In this document: in pieces, positions 36,441 through 42,992 of the stretch
How positions within the stretch are numbered: the stretch's first letter is position 1
Layout of the letters: every line of letters begins with the position of its first letter
Source of the DNA: Dyadobacter soli
GTDB taxonomy: Bacteria > Bacteroidota > Bacteroidia > Cytophagales > Spirosomataceae
Direction of reading: 5' to 3'
DNA length: 64,000 nt
Assembly (NCBI RefSeq): GCF_900101885.1
Contig: NZ_FNAN01000016.1
Coordinates: forward strand, 170,796 to 234,795
Translations under genes and position numbers: made by a program
The notes under the pieces: generated by a model
Seen by the model: the letters and a program-made list of their open reading frames with translations, nothing else
Told to the model about the DNA's origin: nothing
Databases searched by the model: none

Positions 36441-38375
36441 ATGAGAAGACTTATCTTATTTGTAATGAGCGCACTAACCCTGCCCGCTATGGCCTTTGCG
36501 CAAAGCACCGAACCCCGGATGCCGCCCGGCTTCGACACGGTTCGCGAGGGGGTAGCGGCCGGCAGAATCGACAGTGTTCAGTATGCCTCGAAAACCGTTG
36601 GTACCACGCGAAAAGCGCTGGTCTACACGCCGCCGGGCTTTTCCAAAAAGAAGAAATACCCGGTCCTTTACCTGCTGCACGGCATCGGCGGGGATGAAAA
36701 GGAGTGGCTGAAAGGCGGTAACCCGCAGCTGATCCTCGATAACCTGTATGCCGAAAAGAAGATCGAGCCGATGATCGTGGTAATGCCCAACGGCCGGGCA
36801 ATGAAGGACGACCGCGCGACGGGCAATATCATGGCGCCCGACAAAGTGGCCGCATTCGCGACATTCGAGCAGGACCTGCTGACCGACCTCATCCCGTTCG
36901 TCGAAAAGAAATACCCTGTCCTGACCGATCGGGAGCATCGCGCGATCGCGGGCCTTTCGATGGGTGGTGGGCAGTCGCTCAACTTCGGGCTGGGCAACCT
37001 CGACCGGTTTGCCTGGGTAGGCGGGTTTTCGTCAGCACCGAACACGCGGCTACCGCAGGAGCTGATGCCCAATCCCGAGGATGCCAGACAAAAACTGAAA
37101 CTGCTTTTTATCTCCTGCGGCGACGACGACCGCCTCATCACATTCAGCAAGCGCACGCACGATTATCTTCTCGAGCACGAGGTGCCGCATGTGTATTACA
37201 TCGAGCCTGGCGTACATGATTTCAAGGTTTGGAAAAACGGTCTGTACATGTTCTCTCAGTTTTTGTTTAAACCAGTGGATGTGAAATCATTGTCGAAATA
37301 CACCATTCTGGGCACACCGGCTTCGACCAACATCCGCAATGCAAAATATCCGCAGATCCTGCCCGACAACCGGGTGGTGTTCCGTACCAAAGCGCCCGGT
37401 GCGCAGAAGGTGCAGGTCGATCTGGGCAAAAAATACGATATGCTCAAAGACACCGCCGGTTTCTGGTCGGTTACCACGGATTCGATCGGGGAGGGTTTCC
37501 ATTATTATTCGCTGCTCATCGACGGCGTAGCACTGGCCGACCCTGCTAGCGAGACTTTTTACGGCATGGGCCGGATGGCCAGCGGCATTGAAATACCCTT
37601 CCGGAAAGGCGGCTACTACGCGATGCGGGAAGTGCCGCATGGCAATATCCGCATTCAGCGCTATCTGTCGAAAGCCAGCAACACCTGGCGGGAAATGTAC
37701 ATTTATACCCCGCCCGGCTACGATACCTCCACGGAAAAATATCCGGTGCTATACCTTCTTCACGGAGGCGGGGAAGATCAGCGGGGCTGGGCGACGCAGG
37801 GCAAAACCAGTCTGATCCTCGACAACCTGATCGCGGACGGTAAAGCGAAACCGATGCTGATCGTGATGATGGACGGGAACCTGGGCGCGCCGCTCGGGCC
37901 GGGAAGCCTGGCAACAGCGGGCGACGGCTTTTTGAAACTCTTCGAAAGCGAGTTGAAGCAGGGTGCCGTCCCGTTTGTGGAAAGTACCTACCGCGTGCAG
38001 GCAAATGCGGCCAACCGGGCGCTCGCGGGCCTGTCCATGGGCGGGATACAGACGCTATACGCGGGCGTGAAAAACACCGACATGTTCTCTTCTCTCGGCG
38101 TGTTCAGTTCGGGTTGGTTCGCGAATAACAATGCATTGTCGGGTGCGCATTACGAGTTTGCCAAAACCAATGCGGCCAGTATCAATGGCAACCTGAAAAA
38201 TTTCTGGATTTCGATGGGCGGGCCGGAGGACATCGCATTCAAGAACTGCAAGATTATGCTGTCCAAATACGACGAGCTCGGCATTAAATACCAGTACAGC
38301 GAGTATCCCGGCGGGCATACCTGGCCGGTTTGGCGCCACGACTTGTTCGGCTTCGCCCAGTTGCTGTTCAAATAG
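36441..38375 (+). CDS. Secreted double-domain CE1-type esterase
   Basis: ATG at 36441 (MRRLILFVMSALTLPAMAFAQ) is the likely start; the longer frame from 36417 only adds eight residues. The 644-residue protein holds two complete esterase D/CE1 domains. The first has VLYLLHGIGGDEKEW, nucleophile GLSMGG, SCGDDDRL and GVHDFKVW. The second has VLYLLHGGGEDQRGW, nucleophile GLSMGG, GGPEDIAF and GGHTWPVW. Between them is an early-set domain like that of XynZ/CBM48 esterases (VVFRTKAPGAQKVQVDLG ... GFHYYSLLIDG). Such enzymes cleave feruloyl or acetyl esters from xylan or pectin. It begins 28 bases after the HTCS gene and is probably co-transcribed. Confidence 0.88.
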   Translation: MRRLILFVMSALTLPAMAFAQSTEPRMPPGFDTVREGVAAGRIDSVQYASKTVGTTRKALVYTPPGFSKKKKYPVLYLLHGIGGDEKEWLKGGNPQLILDNLYAEKKIEPMIVVMPNGRAMKDDRATGNIMAPDKVAAFATFEQDLLTDLIPFVEKKYPVLTDREHRAIAGLSMGGGQSLNFGLGNLDRFAWVGGFSSAPNTRLPQELMPNPEDARQKLKLLFISCGDDDRLITFSKRTHDYLLEHEVPHVYYIEPGVHDFKVWKNGLYMFSQFLFKPVDVKSLSKYTILGTPASTNIRNAKYPQILPDNRVVFRTKAPGAQKVQVDLGKKYDMLKDTAGFWSVTTDSIGEGFHYYSLLIDGVALADPASETFYGMGRMASGIEIPFRKGGYYAMREVPHGNIRIQRYLSKASNTWREMYIYTPPGYDTSTEKYPVLYLLHGGGEDQRGWATQGKTSLILDNLIADGKAKPMLIVMMDGNLGAPLGPGSLATAGDGFLKLFESELKQGAVPFVESTYRVQANAANRALAGLSMGGIQTLYAGVKNTDMFSSLGVFSSGWFANNNALSGAHYEFAKTNAASINGNLKNFWISMGGPEDIAFKNCKIMLSKYDELGIKYQYSEYPGGHTWPVWRHDLFGFAQLLFK

Positions 38376-38441
38376 GATTCGAAAAGATGCAATGACGGTC
38401 GGCATTGCCCCGAGCCTGATTTGCGGAAAAAGTAACCTGGA

Positions 38442-38462
38442 ACCCCGGTCATGTACCGGGGT
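38442..38462. terminator. Hairpin between converging genes
   Basis: ACCCCGGT and ACCGGGGT form an 8-bp perfect stem with a 5-base loop, between the esterase and alkaline phosphatase stops. It has no T-run, so it is only a possible terminator. Confidence 0.45.
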
Positions 38463-38526
38463 CCCGTTAGATGTGGTAGTTAAATTTGACCGGGGGATGG
38501 CTTCGGTCAATTTCGTTTTTGGTGGA

Positions 38527-39918
38527 TCAGCTCGTAACCCCCGTCACACCCAGCATGAAATTGTGCAGCTCCGTATTCTTTACGAACGGGTTCAGATTCT
38601 CGCTGCCCGGGCCGAACATGGCGAGCTCCACGTAGTCGGCGGAGTGGTCCATGCTGGCCCAGCCGAGGCCGGTGTAGCGCGACTGGATCGCTCCAAACTC
38701 GCGGAAAAGCGGCTTGTTGGCAACATAGAGGCCCTTTTCGTTTTTAGTACCCAGCAACCCGATCAGCTTTTCGGCTTCCGCTGTTTTGATCGCATAACCC
38801 TGCGCGAACTCGATCCGCTCGATCAGCTGGGAGGCCGTCGGCATTTCTTTCAGGTCGCCCATGATCCAGTTGTTGGTATGCTTGTATTTTTGGAACAGGT
38901 CGAACTGCTTGTTGCTTCCGAAAAGTCCGGGGTTTGAGTTGCCGTGGTCGGTGGTGATGATCACGAGCGTTTCCTTGTCTTTGGCGGCGAAGTCGAGCGC
39001 GATTTTGATGGACTCGTCGAATGCGATCTGGTCGTAGAGCAGTCCGCCTGCATCGTTGGAATGCGCCGCCCAGTCCACTTTACCGCCTTCGATCTGCACC
39101 GCAAAGCCTTTCGGGTTTTTGGAGAGCAGTTCGAGCGTCTTGCGCGTCATTTCCGGGAGCGACGGCACGGCTTTCCGAAGTTCCGCGTCTTCGAATGTAT
39201 CCAGCGAATAGGGGAGCGCGCCTTCGCAAAACACACCCATAATGGGTTTTTGCAAGCCTGCCAATGCCATCAGGTCGTCGCGGTTTCGAGCAAGTTTGTA
39301 ACCTGCCTTCTCGTAATCTCCGAAAAGATCCTTTTTATCCTTCCGCTTATCTGCCTGGAAAAACTCGGCACCGCCACCCATCATCACGTCGAATTTCAGG
39401 TCGAGGTACTGGTCCGCGATTTCCGATTCGTCGCCGCGGGATTTGTTATTAATGCAAAAACCGGCCGGTGTCGCGTGGGTGATCGTCACGGACGTTACGC
39501 AGCCTACCGATTTGCCGGCCTCCTTGAATTTCTGTAAAATGGGTTTGTTGAAAGTTCCGTCGGCATTCACGTTCAGGTTTCCGTTCGGTACCTTCCTGCC
39601 ACCGCCCCAGGCCGAGCTCCCCGCCGCCGAATCGGTCACGAGCGCATTGGCCGACGACGTTTCCATGAATGCGCGGCGACCGGTTTTTTCGGTATACAAC
39701 TTAATCCACGCGCTCTCGCGTCCTTCTTTTCTTTGGAGGAGTATATCGGCCATGTTCAATGTGCCGGTACTCATGCCGTCGCTCACCATAAAAATGATGT
39801 TTTTGGCGGCAAACTTATTTTTGAGCGGTTGATGGCTGCCGTTTTCTTTCCCGAAAGCGGCCATCGGCCCCAGCGCCAGACTGGCTGCGGCGCCGGTAAA
39901 AAAATCCCTTCTTTTCAT
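38527..39918 (-). CDS. Tat-exported alkaline phosphatase
   Basis: ATG at 39918 (MKRRDFFTGAAASLAL) gives a twin-arginine type signal; the product is 463 residues. PhoA-superfamily landmarks are the metal-binding aspartate in FMVSDGMSTG, the phosphoserine site VTDSAAGSSAW, HATPAGF, EGGKVDWAAHSNDAGG and the late metal ligands TTDHGNSNP. All expected active-site motifs are present, so it should be an active periplasmic or surface phosphomonoesterase. It lies alone between convergent and divergent genes. On the minus strand a -7 box (TAGCTTTG) lies at 39959-39966. No Pho box was recognised. Confidence 0.92.
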   Translation of the reverse strand: MKRRDFFTGAAASLALGPMAAFGKENGSHQPLKNKFAAKNIIFMVSDGMSTGTLNMADILLQRKEGRESAWIKLYTEKTGRRAFMETSSANALVTDSAAGSSAWGGGRKVPNGNLNVNADGTFNKPILQKFKEAGKSVGCVTSVTITHATPAGFCINNKSRGDESEIADQYLDLKFDVMMGGGAEFFQADKRKDKKDLFGDYEKAGYKLARNRDDLMALAGLQKPIMGVFCEGALPYSLDTFEDAELRKAVPSLPEMTRKTLELLSKNPKGFAVQIEGGKVDWAAHSNDAGGLLYDQIAFDESIKIALDFAAKDKETLVIITTDHGNSNPGLFGSNKQFDLFQKYKHTNNWIMGDLKEMPTASQLIERIEFAQGYAIKTAEAEKLIGLLGTKNEKGLYVANKPLFREFGAIQSRYTGLGWASMDHSADYVELAMFGPGSENLNPFVKNTELHNFMLGVTGVTS

Positions 39919-39958
39919 ATGGAGGTTCAATGGAGTGAACAGTTTCTTTGACTGTCCG

Positions 39959-39966
39959 CAAAGCTA
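39959..39966 (-). promoter_or_regulatory. -7 box of the alkaline phosphatase gene
   Basis: The minus strand reads TAGCTTTG, matching TAnnTTTG, 40 bases upstream of the start at 39918. Confidence 0.5.
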
Positions 39967-40091
39967 CATCCGGCCGTATTACCCGAATATTAAGTTGTGT
40001 CGGTTCAACCACACGCCCCGACGAATGTGCCAGCGATTTCAGGCTAATGCGCTTCGAATCCGGCTAAGAAGCCTGGACTTTTTATATCATG

Positions 40092-40141
40092 TTGTTTTTC
40101 TCAAAAAAACGCTTGATCTTTGTCATCAGATGATATGATGA
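40092..40141 (+). promoter_or_regulatory. Promoter and operator of the FCD/GntR gene
   Basis: TTG (40092-40094), 20 bases, then GATCTTTG (40115-40122, one mismatch to TAnnTTTG) is a -33/-7 pair. Immediately after it, TCATCAGATGATATGATGA (40123-40141) has 6-bp inverted arms TCATCA/TGATGA and covers the expected start site and the start codons at 40135/40138. The last 18 bases recur exactly at 40811-40828 before the transporter gene. Confidence 0.7.
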
Positions 40142-40794
40142 ATACACCGATACATAAAAAATCGCTGGCCGATGAGGTAGCGAACGAGATCAAGGCCTAC
40201 ATCCGGTCGGGGCATTACGTGGCCGGCCAGCGATTGCCGACCGAACCCGAATTGATGAAGCAATACGGGGTAGGGCGCTCGTCCATTCGCGAGGCCGTGA
40301 GAATGCTGGCGAACTCCGGATTGTTGCGCGTGCAGCAGGGTTTGGGGACGTTCATCAATGAGTTTGTAGAAGACAGCGAAACTTTACACCAGCGTCTGAA
40401 CCGGGCTGCGGCGAAGGATATCGATGAGGTGAGGCAGCTTCTGGAAGTGAAAATCGCCCAGAATGCGGCACGCAACCGCACCCAGCGGCACCTCGACGAC
40501 ATCGAAGGCTTTCTGAATGAACGTATACAGGCTTCCCAGCAGGGTAGGATCGAAGAATGCATCCAGGCAGACATCAACTTCCACGTAAGTATCGCCAGGG
40601 CATCCGGCAATGAAATTTTGACCGATATGTATGATGCATTTTCATCGCGGTTGAAAAGCTGGTTTTTGCAGATACACCCGGATACTACGTCATTTATCCA
40701 AACGAATGATCTACATCAGTCGCTGTTCCTGAGTATTAAAGAAGGGAATGAAGAGCTGGCCTTGCGGTATGCCAGGGAAATTTTGAAACACTAA
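40138..40794 (+). CDS. FadR/FCD-type GntR regulator
   Basis: A regulator of 218 residues from ATG at 40138 (219 from the adjacent ATG at 40135). Residues 8-75 are a GntR winged helix (SLADEVANEIKAYIRSGHYV, LPTEPELMKQYGVGRSSIRE, then a wing LRVQQGLGTFI). Residues 90-215 are an all-helical FCD ligand domain. Possible metal-binding acid/histidine residues are seen in CIQADINFHVSIARASGNEIL and NDLHQSLFLSIKEGNE. FCD regulators respond to small organic acids or sugar acids. The 18-bp repeat over its own start and over the start of the next gene suggests that it represses both genes and is released by a ligand of the exporter or catabolic type. Confidence 0.9.
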   Translation: MNTPIHKKSLADEVANEIKAYIRSGHYVAGQRLPTEPELMKQYGVGRSSIREAVRMLANSGLLRVQQGLGTFINEFVEDSETLHQRLNRAAAKDIDEVRQLLEVKIAQNAARNRTQRHLDDIEGFLNERIQASQQGRIEECIQADINFHVSIARASGNEILTDMYDAFSSRLKSWFLQIHPDTTSFIQTNDLHQSLFLSIKEGNEELALRYAREILKH

Positions 40795-40800
40795 ATTTTT

Positions 40801-40828
40801 TATATTTAAACATCAGATGATATGATGA
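40801..40828 (+). promoter_or_regulatory. Operator repeat at the Fsr-like transporter start
   Basis: TATATTTA (40801-40808, one mismatch to TAnnTTTG) is followed by CATCAGATGATATGATGA (40811-40828). This is an exact 18-base copy of the sequence at 40124-40141. The transporter ATGs at 40822 and 40825 lie inside the repeat, as do those of the regulator gene in the first copy. Confidence 0.65.
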
Positions 40829-42033
40829 CTAGTTCGGCTACTCAGCAGCCTGCGACATCCGTTCTGCAACCTGAGAAGACGGTTTACCCCATTCTCTTCG
40901 CGATCAGTTTCGCGCATTTATTGAATGACACCATGCAGGCAGTCATTGCATCGATTTACCCGATGCTCAAAGTGGATTTTCATCTGAGTTTTGCTCAAAT
41001 CGGCCTGGTGACACTATGCTATCAGATTACGGCTTCGCTATTGCAGCCGTTTGTAGGGCTTTATACTGACAAAAATCCTAAACCTTTCTCTATTGCCGTG
41101 GGTATGGGCTTCTCCCTGGTCGGGATACTGTCGCTTGCCTGGGCGAATTCATTTGGATTGGTACTGATCTCCGTGAGCCTGATCGGAATCGGATCGTCGA
41201 TCTTTCATCCGGAATCGTCGCGCATTGCGCATTTGTCGTCAGGCGGCAAACGCGGCTTCGCCCAGTCGTTTTTCCAGCTCGGGGGAAATAGCGGGAGCGC
41301 CCTCGGGCCGTTGCTGGCCGCATTGATTGTGGCACCGTTTGGTCAGCATGGCATTATGTGGTTTGCTGTGGCCGCGATCCTGGGCGGGATACTGGCCATT
41401 AATATAGGGAAATGGTACAGGGGAAGTGTTTTGCCGAAATCAGTTAAAAAGGCATCCGCTGCGCACTCTTCGCTCAGCCAAAACAAGGTGGTTTTTTCGC
41501 TGGTAATCCTGCTTGTACTGATTTTTTCCAAATATGTGTACCTGGCGGGTATGACCAGCTACTACACGTTTTTTCTCATGAACAAATTCCACTTGTCCAT
41601 TCAGGAGTCTCAAATTCAGTTATTTATATTCTCATCGGCGGTTGCGATAGGAACTGTCGCCGGCGGGCCGATAGGCGACCGCTTCGGGCGCAAGTATGTG
41701 ATATGGGCTTCGATATTGGGCGCCGCGCCGTTCACGATGATGCTGCCTTATGCGAACCTGTTCTGGACCACCATTCTCTCCGTTTGCATCGGACTGATCA
41801 TTTCCTCGGCCTTTTCCGCCATTGTGGTTTACGCCCAGGAACTGGTGCCGGGAAAAGTCGGGTTGATCGGCGGATTGTTCTTCGGACTATCATTCGGAAT
41901 GGGCGGGCTCGGCTCGGCATTGCTGGGTAACCTCGCCGACGAGACCAGTATCGAGCATGTGTTCCAGCTTTGCGCATTCTTGCCGCTGATCGGCATTATC
42001 ACCGGTCTTTTACCTAAACTCAAAAATGCTTGA
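40822..42033 (+). CDS. MFS transporter, fosmidomycin-resistance (Fsr) type
   Basis: A 403-residue inner-membrane protein with about 12 helices. The N-terminal half carries FAISFAHLLNDTMQAVIASIYPML, the first helix signature of Fsr-type transporters. VGLYTDKNPKP (motif A region), GIGSSIFHPESSRIAHL and GFAQSFFQLGGNSGSALGPLLAAL are also well conserved in that family. The second motif A is GPIGDRFGRKYV. In E. coli, Fsr gives fosmidomycin resistance, but the natural substrates of most members are unknown. It lies 27 bases after an FCD regulator and shares that gene's operator-like sequence, so its expression is probably ligand-induced. Confidence 0.9.
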   Translation: MMTSSATQQPATSVLQPEKTVYPILFAISFAHLLNDTMQAVIASIYPMLKVDFHLSFAQIGLVTLCYQITASLLQPFVGLYTDKNPKPFSIAVGMGFSLVGILSLAWANSFGLVLISVSLIGIGSSIFHPESSRIAHLSSGGKRGFAQSFFQLGGNSGSALGPLLAALIVAPFGQHGIMWFAVAAILGGILAINIGKWYRGSVLPKSVKKASAAHSSLSQNKVVFSLVILLVLIFSKYVYLAGMTSYYTFFLMNKFHLSIQESQIQLFIFSSAVAIGTVAGGPIGDRFGRKYVIWASILGAAPFTMMLPYANLFWTTILSVCIGLIISSAFSAIVVYAQELVPGKVGLIGGLFFGLSFGMGGLGSALLGNLADETSIEHVFQLCAFLPLIGIITGLLPKLKNA

Positions 42034-42088
42034 TAATGTGTAGATTACGATGCCCCGCTGTTGCGGCCCCGGGGCTGTATTTTACATA

Positions 42089-42136
42089 AGCGAAAGCCAG
42101 CCACCGGAGCACCCGCTTCGGCAGCTGGCTTTCGCT
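42089..42136. terminator. Hairpin between converging transporter and phosphatase genes
   Basis: AGCGAAAGCCAGC (42089-42101) pairs with GCTGGCTTTCGCT (42124-42136), 13 bp with a 22-base loop. It can serve both genes; there is only a weak T-run (TTATGTAAAA) on the minus strand. Confidence 0.65.
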
Positions 42137-42146
42137 GTTATGCAGC

Positions 42147-42965
42147 TCAGATCGTGTACTTCTCCCTCAGCATTCTGGTCTCAGCCGCGCCGATGCCCAG
42201 CTCCTTTTGCATGAATGCTTCCACACTGCCGTATTGGTTTTTGATGGCATTGAAAAAAATGTCCAGCAGTTCGGGGCGAAGTTCCATTTTCTTGTTCAGC
42301 TGCGCTACGGTCATGCCGCTTTGTTCGGCCATGGGCTTCATCATCCGGCCCATCATCGGGCGCAAATAGATGTTCGAAGCAGTGAAATCCGCGTTGATGG
42401 TTTGGCGCGGCACGCCGAGCGTGTACAGGAAAAGCGCGGTGGCCATGCCGGTGCGGTCGCGGCCGCCGGTGCAATGGTAGAGCATCGAAGTGGTATCGTT
42501 CATGACCAGTAACTTCTGGAAAAGTGGTCGGTAGCGCTCACCGAAGTACTTGATGCCGCCTTTTCCGTAAAATTCTTCCAGGAAACCCTCGCCTTTGAAT
42601 GCCTTGCTCATTTGCTCCTTCGACATCATGCCGTCGTCGCTGCCGGCGGGGCTGAGCAGGTAATCGGTATCGGGCAGTAATTTATCGGGGGCCTGCGCGG
42701 ATTCCTGCTTGCCGCGGAAGTCGATAACGGTGTAAATATGCCTTGCACGAAGCGTGTCCAGATCCGATGGTGTAAGTCCCTGAATGGACGCGCTTCGGAA
42801 GACGCGGTTCCATTTGACCTGACGGCCGTCGGTTGTTTTGTATCCTCCTACGTCCCGGAAGTTCACCGCGCCGCGTACATGCACGAGGCGTTGGGTGCTG
42901 TCGGCCAGCTGGCCGAATGAGACTACGGGTGACAGGAGTGCGAAAATGAGAATGAGCTTTTTCAT
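42147..42965 (-). CDS. Secreted CX5R tyrosine/lipid-type phosphatase
   Basis: A 272-residue exported protein (signal MKKLILIFALLSPVVSFG). The catalytic loop is HCTGGRDRTG, with C165 as nucleophile and R171 as phosphate binder. The family's early motif is VNFRDVGGYKTTDGRQVKW. The loop with charged residues between Cys and Arg resembles the MptpB/LipA-like bacterial phosphatases that accept phosphotyrosine and phosphoinositides, rather than classical PTPs. It starts 27 bases after the stop of a TonB receptor gene on the same strand, so phosphate release from an imported or surface-bound compound is plausible. The substrate is not known. Confidence 0.88.
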   Translation of the reverse strand: MKKLILIFALLSPVVSFGQLADSTQRLVHVRGAVNFRDVGGYKTTDGRQVKWNRVFRSASIQGLTPSDLDTLRARHIYTVIDFRGKQESAQAPDKLLPDTDYLLSPAGSDDGMMSKEQMSKAFKGEGFLEEFYGKGGIKYFGERYRPLFQKLLVMNDTTSMLYHCTGGRDRTGMATALFLYTLGVPRQTINADFTASNIYLRPMMGRMMKPMAEQSGMTVAQLNKKMELRPELLDIFFNAIKNQYGSVEAFMQKELGIGAAETRMLREKYTI

Positions 42966-42992
42966 TGGATGGTGTATTGAAATTAAATTGAA

